Below are positions 1-9,131 of a DNA stretch of 64,000 bases, piece after piece. How positions within the stretch are numbered: the stretch's first letter is position 1; the number at the start of each line of letters is the position of its first letter. The stretch is from Desulfofundulus luciae (GTDB taxonomy: Bacteria > Bacillota > Desulfotomaculia > Desulfotomaculales > Desulfovirgulaceae). The stretch lies in contig NZ_JAUSUX010000014.1 in NCBI RefSeq assembly GCF_030813795.1, forward strand, positions 1 to 64,000, read 5' to 3'. The notes beneath the pieces are model-generated. The model worked only from the letters and a program-made list of their open reading frames with translations, searched no databases and had not been told where the DNA came from. The position numbers and the translations under genes are program-made.

Positions 1-33
1 ACAGTATCATTTTGTCTACCACGGCTTCCAGGG

Positions 34-78
34 TGGATCAGTTTGACAATATCACAGGGGCTAAAAATGGATCAGTTT
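34..78. repeat. paired TGGATCAGTTT motif, possible IS end remnant
   Basis: The 11-mer TGGATCAGTTT occurs at 34-44 and again at 68-78, in the gene-free stretch before the first chemoreceptor. Closely spaced direct motifs of this kind are found at the ends of IS21-type elements, and an istA remnant exists elsewhere in the window (10828). No transposase reading frame is seen here, so this is only a possible scar. Confidence 0.3.
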
Positions 79-189
79 TATAGTAGCAAATACAACATTC
101 TGCGGGGCATCGTCAAGAAGCCGGGCACGATGTGGCTTATCATCAATCTGAGTTTCATTGCTTGAACTTAATACGAGGGGGATCTTGAA

Positions 190-1749
190 ATGAGAATGTC
201 CATTGGGATGAAAATCGGCGGCGGTTTCGTATTGCTGCTTCTTTTCATGGCTGCCGTGGCAATCCAGTCGTCGCTCATAATGGGGAATACGATCTCGAAT
301 GCCGCCAATGTCGATCAGCGGGTGGTACGCCTCAGTCTTGACTATCAGATTGTCGACGCCTACAAGGAAGCATCAAGAGACCTGCGGGCTTACCTCCTCT
401 ATGGCGACGAGAAATACTTGAACGAATACAAAAAGGATATCGAGAACACGCAGACCCTGCTGGAGAAACGACTCAACAACTGTTCTGCCCAGGCCCGGCC
501 CAAATTGGAGGAAGTGCTCGCCAGGGTCACTGAATACGACCGTCAGCTTACCAGCAATGCAATTCCTCTGGCCAAGGAAGGCAAGTTCCAGGAAGCAGTT
601 GCCGCAGCACAAAGCTTCGCTTCGTATGCCAACGACGCTGAAAAGATTCTGGCCGAACTGATTATGGAAAATGAACAAAAGACCGGGAACGTCGTGGATA
701 ACATGCAGGCCAGTGCTGCCCGCGGCCGCTCTCTGGTCATCCTTGTGGGCGCTTTTGCCCTGGTTGTCGGGCTCCTCATAGCAGTGTTTATAACTCGCAT
801 GATCACCCGTCCGATCCTGGCCACCGTTCGCGAAGCGGGCCGTATCGCTGAAGGTGACCTCACGGGCGAGGAACTGGTGGTGCGCACCCGGGACGAGATT
901 GCCCGTTTAGCCGAGGCTTTCAACCGCATGCGCACAAACTTGCGCGAGATCATCGGCCAGGTAGTCCAAACGTCCAAGCAGGTGGCCGACTCGGCCTCCC
1001 AGCTCGCCACCCAGGCCGAGCAGACCGCCGCCGGGGCGAACGAGACGGCCGCCACCATGAGCGAAATGGCCTCGACCGTCGAACAGGTAACCGAAAATGT
1101 GCAGAAGGTTTCAGCGGCGGCCGAACAGGCTGCGGCCCGGGCCGCTGAAGGTGCCAGGGGTGTCGAGCGGGTTATCGGGCAGATGAAAGCCATTGAGCAA
1201 GCAAGTGCCAACGTTTCTTCCGCCATTAATGCTCTCAACCAGACCGCGGGCCAGATTACCCAGATAGTAGACCTGATCACCCAGATCGCCGACCAGACGA
1301 ACCTGCTGGCCCTGAATGCCGCCATTGAAGCCGCCCGCGCCGGGGAACAGGGCCGCGGCTTCGCCGTCGTCGCCGAGGAAGTCCGCAAGCTGGCCGAGCA
1401 GTCGGCCAGCGCCGCCAAGGAGATCTACGAACTGATCACCACGGTCCAGAACGAGTCCAGGAAGGCGGTCGAAGTTATGGCCGCCGGGGCGGCGGAGGTC
1501 ACGGAGGGAAGCAGCGTGATCAACGAGGTGGGGGCCAGTATCAAGGCCATCAGTCTCGCCATCGAGGATGTTGCGCGGCAGGTCCAGGAGGTGGCCGCCG
1601 CTGCGGAAGAAATGTCGGCTGGCGTGCAGAATGTTGCCGGGACAACAGAAGAGCAGACGTCGGCGATGGAGGAAGTCTCTGCCTCTACCGAAGAGCTTAC
1701 CGCGCTGGCTGGCGAACTGGACAGGTTGGCCGCACGCTTCCGTGTGTAG
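190..1749 (+). CDS. methyl-accepting chemotaxis protein (transmembrane)
   Basis: A 519-residue chemoreceptor of class II-like architecture. A first membrane segment lies at about residues 12-32, a four-helix-bundle-type extracytoplasmic domain follows to about 180, a second membrane segment spans about 181-205, then a HAMP linker and a long cytoplasmic coiled-coil signalling domain. The hairpin tip that contacts CheA and CheW is clear ([20 protein letters not shown], about residues 373-392). Alanine/glutamate-rich methylation helices flank it. The ATG at 190 follows GAGGGGG. Ligand unknown. It sits just before the c-di-GMP riboswitch operon but is separated from it by about 320 bases and is probably a separate unit. 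Confidence 0.95.
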   Translation: MRMSIGMKIGGGFVLLLLFMAAVAIQSSLIMGNTISNAANVDQRVVRLSLDYQIVDAYKEASRDLRAYLLYGDEKYLNEYKKDIENTQTLLEKRLNNCSAQARPKLEEVLARVTEYDRQLTSNAIPLAKEGKFQEAVAAAQSFASYANDAEKILAELIMENEQKTGNVVDNMQASAARGRSLVILVGAFALVVGLLIAVFITRMITRPILATVREAGRIAEGDLTGEELVVRTRDEIARLAEAFNRMRTNLREIIGQVVQTSKQVADSASQLATQAEQTAAGANETAATMSEMASTVEQVTENVQKVSAAAEQAAARAAEGARGVERVIGQMKAIEQASANVSSAINALNQTAGQITQIVDLITQIADQTNLLALNAAIEAARAGEQGRGFAVVAEEVRKLAEQSASAAKEIYELITTVQNESRKAVEVMAAGAAEVTEGSSVINEVGASIKAISLAIEDVARQVQEVAAAAEEMSAGVQNVAGTTEEQTSAMEEVSASTEELTALAGELDRLAARFRV

Positions 1750-2069
1750 GTGCCCCGACCGCCGGCGGGGATTGATTAAGGCAAGAGCTTTTAGGATATC
1801 GAGTAAAGGGGGCGGCTAACCCCCGTCCTCTCACACCGCCGGTCATGCGGGTCAGCGCGGATCTGGTGAAATGGGGTTGGCTGGAGCACGGCCAGGAAGC
1901 AGCTCAGGCTTGAGTTTTCCCAGGATCGACCCTTTATTACCGGGCCGTAACGGTTTTCTCAGGATGATGATGCCGTTGATATTGCCGAAAATCGCCTTAA
2001 TCAGGAAGGAAAGTTAACGGTAATGTTGAAATACATCTTGAAAAAATGTTGAAATACCTCTTGAAAAGT

Positions 2070-2166
2070 CGCAACTTTCCGGAGGGCAAACCCGGCGAAA
2101 GCCGGGGACGCAAAGCCACAGGTCTAAAGTTCCCCGCGGGGAACCATGACGGCTGGGTTGCAAGGG
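2070..2166 (+). promoter_or_regulatory. c-di-GMP-I (GEMM) riboswitch 1
   Basis: The conserved GEMM-I core is present: GGAGGGCAAAC, a GAAA tetraloop closing the CCGGC/GCCGG stem, then GACGCAAAGCCACAGG-TCTAAAG and the 3' part GACGGCTGGGTTGC. GCAAC (2071-2075) can pair with GTTGC at the 3' edge to form P1. The base equivalent to G20 of Vc2 is G, which in this family favours c-di-GMP over cGAMP. It lies just ahead of an intrinsic terminator and an HD-GYP gene. Confidence 0.93.
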
Positions 2167-2175
2167 GAGAAAGGA

Positions 2176-2224
2176 AGCCGCAGGGAAGCGTAAAATTTTT
2201 CTCCCTGCGGCTTTTCATTTTTTA
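2176..2224 (+). terminator. expression-platform terminator of riboswitch 1
   Basis: AGCCGCAGGGA (2176-2186) pairs with TCCCTGCGGCT (2202-2212), followed by a T-rich run. It is placed 10 bases after the riboswitch and 37 bases before the HD-GYP start codon, as expected for transcriptional on/off control. The hairpin is nearly the same as those after riboswitch 2 and the degenerate riboswitch at 42.2 kb. Confidence 0.9.
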
Positions 2225-2260
2225 AAGAAATTTTTAGAATAAATATGTTGAGGTGCTTCC

Positions 2261-2893
2261 ATGAAATCCACATTTATCCATGCTGCCCGGGCGTTGATGA
2301 AATTACAGGAGGTCCGGTTTAAGGTATCTTCCAGTCATTCCTGGCGCGTGGCGGCCTATGCTGCTGCGCTCGCGAAGAAATTGGGTATGACTGAAAAGGA
2401 ACAGAATCATATATACCTGGCCGGGTTACTCCACGACATAGGGAAGCTGGGCATTTCCAGCGCTATCCTGCACAAGCCGGGCAAACTGACTGCCGCGGAG
2501 TGGGAGGAAATAAAAAAGCACCCTGTTTATAGTTATGAAATCCTTTCGGCCATACCGGGGATGAAAGCCATCAGCCTTATGGTCCTTTACCATCACGAAA
2601 GATATGACGGTTGCGGGTATCCGGAAGGATTGGGGGGTGAGGCCATTCCCCTGGGGGCGCGAATTCTGGCCGTGGCTGATAGTTTTGATGCCATGACTTC
2701 GGATCGGGTTTACCGGCCCAGGATGTCTATAAAAATGGCCTCAGAGGAGCTCTACCGCTGTGCTGGTACCCAATTCGACCCTCAGCTGGTGGAAGTGTTT
2801 TGCTGCCGGGTCGTGCCTGAGGGAATAGATCCTGAACTCTACCGGATCACTGTCGATATTCCTGGTGGTGTGAAGCACCTGCGAAATAACTAA
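2261..2893 (+). CDS. HD-GYP c-di-GMP phosphodiesterase
   Basis: A 210-residue stand-alone HD-GYP domain without a sensor part. The metal-binding HD motif is seen as LLHDIGKLG (about residues 67-75), the following HHERYDGCGYP contains the GYP signature, and the helix [15 protein letters not shown] is typical. HD-GYP proteins hydrolyse c-di-GMP to pGpG and GMP. First gene after riboswitch 1, so its transcription should respond to the molecule it destroys (feedback). About 60% similar by eye to the island copy at 19529, including the N-terminus (M-K/R-S-T-hydrophobic). Confidence 0.95.
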   Translation: MKSTFIHAARALMKLQEVRFKVSSSHSWRVAAYAAALAKKLGMTEKEQNHIYLAGLLHDIGKLGISSAILHKPGKLTAAEWEEIKKHPVYSYEILSAIPGMKAISLMVLYHHERYDGCGYPEGLGGEAIPLGARILAVADSFDAMTSDRVYRPRMSIKMASEELYRCAGTQFDPQLVEVFCCRVVPEGIDPELYRITVDIPGGVKHLRNN

Positions 2894-2955
2894 CCGGGGA
2901 ACCGGGCCTTGCTCATACTGGAGCGATAGCTCTTAGCCGAAAAGGAGGGGCTGTT

Positions 2956-3324
2956 GTGAGCGAAATCATCGAAAAACGGATCGGACGCTATGAAACTCTG
3001 CTTAAGGAGATGTGGACGGCGTCGTCGAAGTACCTTGGGACGTTTTCCGTGAATCTTCTGGTGGAAAGGGTCGTATGGGAGGTTTCGCTGGAATACAAGG
3101 AAATAGAACTCCTGCAGTACGATCAAAATGGGATATCGTGTGCGAAGATGGCGGCCAGGTTGGAGGAGAACCCGGACCTGCCGGTCGAAGATATGTTTAT
3201 GAAGTTTATCACCAGGTATGTAGAAATCCTGGCCAGGCTTCTCGGTTATGAAAGAGCGGAAGAGATAAAAAAGAAGCTGGACGAGGAATTTGCCGGGGAT
3301 CTTTCTGCTTCCAGGGAGGAATGA
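2956..3324 (+). CDS. hypothetical protein, riboswitch operon
   Basis: 122 residues, GTG start at 2956 chosen for the strong AAAGGAGGGG seven bases ahead. Predicted mostly helical and acidic, with a helix-rich core and charged C-terminus; no known domain recognised. It stops 3 bases before the KaiC-like gene, so the two are probably translationally linked, and small proteins in this position often work with KaiC-like ATPases. Function unknown. Confidence 0.8.
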   Translation: MSEIIEKRIGRYETLLKEMWTASSKYLGTFSVNLLVERVVWEVSLEYKEIELLQYDQNGISCAKMAARLEENPDLPVEDMFMKFITRYVEILARLLGYERAEEIKKKLDEEFAGDLSASREE

Positions 3325-3327
3325 AAA

Positions 3328-4731
3328 ATGGAGAGGTTGATAACGGGCATAAAAAATCTCGATTATATTCTCGGCGGCGGCATACCCGCTTATTCGCTGA
3401 ATATCATTTCTGGTTCTCCGGGCAGTGGAAAGACGATATTCGTCCAGAATATCATATTTAACAATGCCAGGAACGGCCTCAAGAGCCTGTACCTGACCAC
3501 TATATCGGAATCACAGCTGAAGATGGTGAGGCATCTTCAAGATTTTGAGTTCTTCTCGGACGACCTGCTGGGGGACAGGGTTATTTACGGGGATCTGGGG
3601 GCCGTCCTGCGCAGGCAAGGCGCGAGCGAGGGCCTGGATTACCTGACTCGAATGATCAAAGAACATTTGCCGAACATAGTTGTAATCGATAGTGTCAAGG
3701 TTATAAGGGACCTCTTCCCGGACGAGAAGACCTTCAGGGCCTTTGTTTTTGAGCTGGCTGCCGTTCTATCGATATGGGAGATCACTGCATTTCTCGTCGG
3801 CGAGTACGAGGAACAGGAGCTGACGCGCCTGAGCGAGTTTGCCATCGCCGATGGGATTTTCCACCTTTACGGGCAGGAGGAAAAGCGGTTTCAAAAAAGG
3901 TACATGCGCGTCCTGAAAATGAGGGGGACCAGTTTCCAGCACGGGGAACATTTGTTTCAAATTGGTCCTGTGGGGATAGAAGTGTACCCAAGGATGAGGC
4001 CGGAGGGTGAAGAACTCCGGTACGATGTCAAGCTGGGGCGAAAGGAATTCGGGATCTGTGGACTGGACGAAATGTTGTGCGGTGGGTTGCTGGAAGGGAC
4101 TATCACACTCATTTCCGGTGCCACAGGTACGGGCAAGACGATGTTTGCCCTTAAGTTCTTGCTGGAAGGGGCTGAGAAAGGCGAAAAGGGGGTATTCCTT
4201 TCTTTTGAAGAGCCTGTAGATCAACTTCAGAATACTGCCCGCTGTCTGGGCTGGGAGATAGATAAATATCTGGCAGAGGGCCAGCTGGAGATCAAGTTTA
4301 TTTCCCCCGTAGAACTGGACGTGGATAAACACGCTTTCGAGATACTGGACATGATTGGGGAAAAAAAGGTGGAGAGGTTTGTCATCGACAGCATCTCCTC
4401 TTTTGAAAGCAGCGTTACCGATATACAAAAGTACAGGGATTATCTCTGGGCGATAGGACAGCAACTCAGGAGGCGGCACGTAACCACTATTTTTACGGTG
4501 CTCAACGAAGACCTCTTTTCGCCCCTGGTGGTATCCAGAGCGCAATTATCCCTGATCACCGATAATATAATCATACTGCGGTACGTGGAGGATAATTCCA
4601 GCATCAGAAAAGTTCTTGGAATCCTGAAAACCCGTGGAAGCAACCACGACAACTCCCTGAGGGAGTACGAGATCTCTCCAGAGGGGATAAACGTCCTCGG
4701 CAGGTTGGCCAAAGCAGACATGCTAAAATGA
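3328..4731 (+). CDS. KaiC-like double RecA-domain ATPase
   Basis: 467 residues with two KaiC/RadA-type domains. Walker A motifs are GSPGSGKT (about residue 30) and GATGTGKT (about 267); Walker B segments are IVVIDSVKVI and RFVIDSISSF. The second domain has the KaiC-type FEE after its Walker A strand (LSFEEPVDQL), while the first has TISES at the equivalent place and so lacks the paired glutamates. No KaiA or KaiB is present, so a clock role is not implied; family members act as signalling ATPases. Fourth element of the riboswitch-1 operon; overlaps the next gene by ATGA. Confidence 0.9.
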   Translation: MERLITGIKNLDYILGGGIPAYSLNIISGSPGSGKTIFVQNIIFNNARNGLKSLYLTTISESQLKMVRHLQDFEFFSDDLLGDRVIYGDLGAVLRRQGASEGLDYLTRMIKEHLPNIVVIDSVKVIRDLFPDEKTFRAFVFELAAVLSIWEITAFLVGEYEEQELTRLSEFAIADGIFHLYGQEEKRFQKRYMRVLKMRGTSFQHGEHLFQIGPVGIEVYPRMRPEGEELRYDVKLGRKEFGICGLDEMLCGGLLEGTITLISGATGTGKTMFALKFLLEGAEKGEKGVFLSFEEPVDQLQNTARCLGWEIDKYLAEGQLEIKFISPVELDVDKHAFEILDMIGEKKVERFVIDSISSFESSVTDIQKYRDYLWAIGQQLRRRHVTTIFTVLNEDLFSPLVVSRAQLSLITDNIIILRYVEDNSSIRKVLGILKTRGSNHDNSLREYEISPEGINVLGRLAKADMLK

Positions 4732-6158
4732 GGTGTTACTTAGTGCACACGAACCTTTTACTCAGCGTCCCGGTAAGGTACTGGCAGGATTTTCAGGATA
4801 CGCTGGCCAGGGCCACGAACGCGAACATCTACATCTTTGACGCGAACGGCGCTCCTTTTTCCCGGTTCAGTTTGCCGGCTGAATTATGCCAGGAGGTGAA
4901 TAAAGGGAGGGAGCTCCGTAACGAAAAGTGCATCGATTTTTACAAGCTTGCCTGCGGTTCGTTAGAAGAGAAAGACATGCTTACCTGTCCTTATGGACTT
5001 AAGCTCTGCGCGTACCGCCTGGGCAGCTATGCCCAGAGGATAGGTTATCTCATGGTTGCCCCTTCCAGGCACACGACCCTGGGGGAACGCGAGGAAGAAA
5101 TTGCCTTCATTACGAAAGCGCATAACATTTACCGGACGATCAATGAGGTTTTCAGCGCCATTTTAGAAAAGAACCTGTTAGGGTTGCGTAGACTGGAGTT
5201 GAACAGCATCTACGAGATCAGCCGCCTTATGACCTCGATCGTTGAGCTGGACAGGGTTCTGGAACTTATAACTAATTCGTTGATCATAATTTATCAAGCC
5301 GACTTGTGCTTTGTCGGCCTCAGGGAAGGTGATAAAATCAGGGTGGCCCAGGGGAAAGGCGTTAACGGCAGCCAGTTGATCGGGAAGGAATGGCCCCTGG
5401 TCCACCCGTTGATTGAGCGGATTTTTTCAAAAGTTGAGCCGTCTTCTTTGAGTATTGAGGAGCTGAGGGTTTTACCGGGCTTTACCGGTACAGAGGCTGC
5501 TCCCGGAACTGAAATCATGGTTTATCCCCTCTGGACTGCTCTGGGAATTGTCGGGTTGCTGGGTATAGCGGCCCCTGTTTCCCTGGGTGACAACGGCAGT
5601 AAAAACCTGCAGATATATATAAACTTCGCCACGGTAGCCCTGGCCAATGCGACTCTCATACGCCGCCTGGAAAGAGAAGCCGAAACCGACTACCTGACCG
5701 GTTTTCTTAACAGGCGCGTTCTGCGGGATGTACTGGCTGCCGAACTCCAGAGGGCAGCGAGGTACGGTTACCACCTGTCGGTTATTTTCCTGGACATAGA
5801 TGACTTCAAGGCCTATAACGACACTTTCGGGCACCTGGCCGGCGATGTGGTGCTGCAGAAGACGGCAGAGTTAATAAAAAACTCCATCAGGACTACGGAT
5901 ATTGCGTGCCGTTACGGGGGCGAAGAGTTTATAATCATTCTCCCGGGAACAAAAGGGGGAGATGCTGCGAAAGTGGCAGAAAGAATACGTAAATCTATCG
6001 AGACTTACCCTTTCCCGCACCGCCGGATTACGGCAAGCCTGGGTGTGGCCCAGGCGAAAAAAAACGATTCTGTCGACTCGCTGCTTGCAAGGGCGGATCA
6101 AGCCTGCTATCAGGCAAAGGAACGAGGGAAAAACCACCTCTGCCTGGACCCATCGTAA
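4728..6158 (+). CDS. PocR/GAF-sensor diguanylate cyclase (GGDEF)
   Basis: 476 residues. The N-terminal about 130 residues look like a PocR-type ligand-sensing domain with spaced cysteines (C46, C60, C68, C79, C86), followed by a GAF-like domain and a GGDEF domain with active-site RYGGEEF near residue 402. An RxxD inhibitory site (RTTD) sits just ahead, so product inhibition is likely. The ATG at 4728 overlaps the stop of the KaiC-like gene; a GTG at 4743 has a better ribosome site (GAGGTG) and may be the real start. It makes c-di-GMP in an operon that starts with a c-di-GMP riboswitch and phosphodiesterase. Confidence 0.92.
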   Translation: MRCYLVHTNLLLSVPVRYWQDFQDTLARATNANIYIFDANGAPFSRFSLPAELCQEVNKGRELRNEKCIDFYKLACGSLEEKDMLTCPYGLKLCAYRLGSYAQRIGYLMVAPSRHTTLGEREEEIAFITKAHNIYRTINEVFSAILEKNLLGLRRLELNSIYEISRLMTSIVELDRVLELITNSLIIIYQADLCFVGLREGDKIRVAQGKGVNGSQLIGKEWPLVHPLIERIFSKVEPSSLSIEELRVLPGFTGTEAAPGTEIMVYPLWTALGIVGLLGIAAPVSLGDNGSKNLQIYINFATVALANATLIRRLEREAETDYLTGFLNRRVLRDVLAAELQRAARYGYHLSVIFLDIDDFKAYNDTFGHLAGDVVLQKTAELIKNSIRTTDIACRYGGEEFIIILPGTKGGDAAKVAERIRKSIETYPFPHRRITASLGVAQAKKNDSVDSLLARADQACYQAKERGKNHLCLDPS

Positions 6159-6346
6159 CACTTTTTGGAGATCGGGCCGGCTCACTTTCTGGCTTCCGGC
6201 CTCTTTCACCAAAAATTAAAGCGCCGGCAAAGAAGGGAGAATGTCTACCTGTCCCCGCAGGCCCTTCCCTTTGCCGGGAAAAGCTTTACGGACAGGCTGG
6301 TACGGCTGGAGGAGCAGGTTAGCACCCCCGGCTGGTGGGGCGGGAG

Positions 6347-7117
6347 TTATACCAGCCCCAGCGCCCGCACTGTCTGCGCCACCGCAAAGCAAACCAGGCC
6401 GGCAACGGCCAGGGGAATAACCGCCGCCCAAACCGCCCACCTGATGCTTTTTGTTTCCCTCTGAATGGTGAACAGAGTGGTGCCGCAGGGAAAGTGCAGC
6501 AGGGAAAAGAGCATGGTGCACAATGCGGTCAGCCACGTCCAGCCGTGTCCGTGAACCAGAATGTTTTGCAGAATGGTTAAGCTGTCTATTTCCACCATAG
6601 TTCCAGCGGATAAGTAGCCCATAAGGAGAATGGGCAGGACAATTTCATTGGCCGGGAGGCCCAGGATGAAGGCCAGCAGGATGAAGCCGTCCAAACCCAG
6701 GGCCCGCCCTAGGGGTTCCAGCAAACCCGCTCCCCGGGCAAGCAGGCTCTGTCCTTCAAAGCTGATGTTGGCCAGGACCCATATCAGGGCTCCCGCCGGG
6801 GCGGCTATAGTGACCGCCCGGGCCAGGACGAAGAGCGTGCGGTCCAGTACGGAGCGGACCAGCACCCGGCCCACCTGGGGCGGGCGCAATGGCGGCAGTT
6901 CCAGCGTAAAGGTGGTAGGCACCCCTTTAAGGATGGTTCTTGAAAGGAGCCACGAGGTAAGCAAGGTAATCAATATCCCCGCCAGAATAAGCCCTGCTAC
7001 GGTAAAGGAAGCAGCCAGAGAGTTGAAACCCGGGGCTGCCGCCGGGCCAACGAATATGGAGGCCAGGGCTATCAGGGTGGGAAAACGGCCGTTGCAGGGG
7101 ACGAAGTTATTGGTCAG
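6347..7117 (-). pseudogene. feoB: FeoB C-terminal part, cut off by island insertion
   Basis: Reading the minus strand from the island edge gives L-T-N-N-F-V-P-C-N-G-R-F-P-T-L-I, the diagnostic FeoB gate segment, followed by several membrane helices and a second Gate domain (GLPANEIVLPILLMGYL, then the closing helix with FPCGTT) to a stop at 6347. FeoB is the inner-membrane ferrous iron permease. The N-terminal part is 31 kb away at 38021-39391 on the same strand. No start codon with a ribosome site is visible at the cut edge, so this piece is probably silent unless the island leaves. Confidence 0.93.
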
Positions 7118-7134
7118 CGTTCCAGAACTGCAAC
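7087..7134. other. attL
   Basis: Left attachment junction. Bases up to 7117 are feoB; core TTGGTCAG is 7110-7117; the island side carries the arm GTTCCAGAACTGCAAC (7119-7134), which is the imperfect inverted partner (13 of 16) of the arm at attR. This is the layout expected for a large serine integrase. Confidence 0.88.
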
Positions 7135-7242
7135 GAGAGGGACTGGGGGCGGTATTTTTCGCGCGGGTACCTGTTCGCTGAAGAGGAACCGCCGCGGCCC
7201 CACCTTTAGAAAAGGGAAACCGCAGCGGTCAATAATCGGTCA

Positions 7243-7482
7243 TTAAACCTTTTGATCAGCTCGTTCATTTTCTGCGCTACTCACGTGCCGTTTAGTTCGT
7301 CCGTCAACGGCAATTTTCAGCTCGTCCAGCCTGTTCAACATGGCTTCCCACGACACCTGGAAAAGGTCTTTCAGTTCCCCCACTTCTCTCATATTCAATA
7401 CCGGCGAGTCAATTGCACTGTACATCCACTCTTTTGGCATCAGCAATTCAGATACGAATATGTCGCACTCCCGGTCCAGCAT
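7243..7482 (-). pseudogene. ImmA/IrrE-type protein, C-terminal fragment
   Basis: About 79 residues resembling the C-terminal half of ImmA/IrrE (M78) metallopeptidases: a segment like FVSELLMPKEW, then LKDLFQVSWEAMLNRLDEL. The HExxH zinc site that should lie upstream is missing because the reading frame is cut by the IS fragment starting at 7483. In intact elements ImmA relieves repression of the element. Here it is a remnant. Confidence 0.6.
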
Positions 7483-7772
7483 GAGCCAATTGCGATGTTC
7501 GGAAGTAGAGATGAATAGGCCGTTTTAGGGCAGTGGCAAAAATATTTTACCCCGGCACGGATCAGGATTTATGCGGGTTGCGGGCATGGGCAGGGAGCGT
7601 TTTAGCAAAATTGACCCCAAAGAAGAAAAACAGAGGAATAGTGAAAAAGGAGGAGAAATAAGAAGGGAACCCTCCTTTTCTGGCGAATTCTTTTTTATAT
7701 CCCCAAAAAAAGAACCAGAGGAGGTTTCCCTTATGGCTATTATACCACAACAACGACTTTTTGGGTGGCGGG
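7483..7772 (+). mobile_element. IS5-like element, 5' fragment (copy 1)
   Basis: About 290 bases beginning GAGCCAATTGCGATG that recur at 27441 and 59373 with only a few changes. They hold the leader and the first codons of a transposase (M-A-I-I-P-Q-Q-R-L-F-G-W-R). This copy stops after GGGTGGCGGG, and a membrane protein gene follows in frame, so no transposase body is present. Confidence 0.85.
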
Positions 7773-7776
7773 GGAA

Positions 7777-8374
7777 TGTGCTTCTCGATATCCTTTTTCT
7801 TCCCGCCAGGTTTTTGTCCTTATCCTTTTGGACCATTCGCTTTACGTGGCATTTGGGGCTGCTCCATAAACTGTTCATCTACCTTTTCCCACTGTCTTTT
7901 TTCCTTTACGAAGTGGGGACCAGATGGCAGGAATGTCCTTACGGCCCGTCGCCCCACGGGTACGTGTACTCCACCTCGTGGCTCGAACTCTCGGCCGCCT
8001 GGGAACATTTTTGGGCCACCGGTGGTCATGTGGAGGAGTTGCTTGGCACCGTTCTGTTCTTCCTTCTGCTTCTCGGTGGTGCGGAATTTTTCCTGCCCGC
8101 TTTTTCGGCTACTATCGTCCGTGCGACCGGCAGGCAGGTTCTGTCCCCGCTGACTTACTTCAACTGGCTGGAGTTCTGCTTTGTCTGGTTACCGATGCTG
8201 GCGAGCTATACGCTGGCCTCGTGCTTTGCGGCAATCCTTGTCAGGGAATTCGCTGCCAGCTTTGCTTCGGCAATTATGTGGGTATTGGGGTACGTGCTTT
8301 TATCGACGCTCTGGTTCGCGTTCAGGGAGTATTGCTGGCATGCCGGACTCTGGTGGCGTTTCATCACAGTTTGA
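7777..8374 (+). CDS. multi-pass membrane protein, 5' end altered by IS
   Basis: Hydrophobic protein with four to five predicted membrane helices, no family recognised. The open frame runs continuously from the IS leader (7571, ATG at 7733 with GAGGAGG), so translation could start in the IS and give a fusion; the listed GTG at 7777 is the first start after the junction. It overlaps the next small gene and precedes a prepilin peptidase remnant, hinting at a former pilus or transfer operon. Confidence 0.55.
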
Positions 8375-8558
8375 ACCGCTTTCCCTTAGCCGTTTAAAGG
8401 GGGGGCATACTACGGAACGATTTGCCGCGGAACTCGCCGACCGGGCCTTATACTTCGGGCTGGGCCTGCTCGCTTATGCCGTTTTTCGCTCGGTCATTAT
8501 TTTAACCATTGCGACCGCATACAGCTTTTGGGAACTATTCAGAAGCAGGGGTTGTTAG
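8340..8558 (+). CDS. small membrane protein
   Basis: 72 residues starting at ATG 8340 inside the end of the preceding gene, with one predicted membrane segment (ALYFGLGLLAYAVFRSVIIL). It ends 3 bases before the prepilin-peptidase-like frame, consistent with an operon. No family recognised. Confidence 0.45.
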   Translation: MPDSGGVSSQFEPLSLSRLKGGHTTERFAAELADRALYFGLGLLAYAVFRSVIILTIATAYSFWELFRSRGC

Positions 8559-8561
8559 TGA

Positions 8562-9020
8562 ATGTCGATTGAATTTCCTGTCATCATCGCTGCCATCGTA
8601 GCTCTTGCGGCGGCTTATACGGACGCCAGGTGGGAAATGACCATCCCCAACTAGTTGACGTACCCGACCGCTCTCGGCGGGTTGTTCCTGGATTTGTGGC
8701 TGGGAAGGTATGATTATATCGTTGGTGCCCTGGTAGTGTTCGTGGCCATGTTTTTATGCTGGATATTCGGCTGGATAGGGGGCGGGGACATGAAACTTGC
8801 CCCAGGGCTGGCGCTCTTCCTTGGTCCCCTGCCGGTGCTGTACGGGGTGGCCTTGGCGTCTGCCATCTTCGCCATATGGGGCGGCCTTAAAGCCTGGCGC
8901 GGTACGGGCCGGCCGGCGGCCTTCCTGATGGTCCTGGTGGGGAGAATGCCCGGCGGGGCTGTGCCCCTGGCGGTGTTGATGGGTTCGCTGGCGGTGGGGT
9001 TGAAAGTGCTGGGGGTATGA
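8562..9020 (+). pseudogene. A24-type prepilin peptidase (CpaA-like) with internal amber
   Basis: Frame beginning ATG at 8562 reads M-S-I-E-F-P-V... with the first catalytic aspartate in YTDAR, then IPN followed by TAG (8652-8654) exactly where related proteins usually have a residue before LT, then continues open to 9020 with the second aspartate in GGGDMKL and the remaining membrane helices. A single change from TGG (Trp) to TAG explains it. Without suppression the product is only 30 residues. Related enzymes cleave type IV pilin-like leader peptides at the membrane. Confidence 0.8.
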
Positions 9021-9131
9021 GAAAATAGGTTTTTGAACCGGAGGTGGTCTTTTTTTTGTGGTACCAGGAAAACTGCTTGCGGGGCTGTTAAAATTGCGGA
9101 AAACAATTTATAATCAACTAAAGGGCCGGTG

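Noticed and set aside
543-1418. 291-residue minus-strand frame inside the first chemoreceptor
   Set aside because: It is a shadow of the Ala-rich, GC-biased signalling domain; no ribosome site and no family match, while the plus-strand protein is certain.
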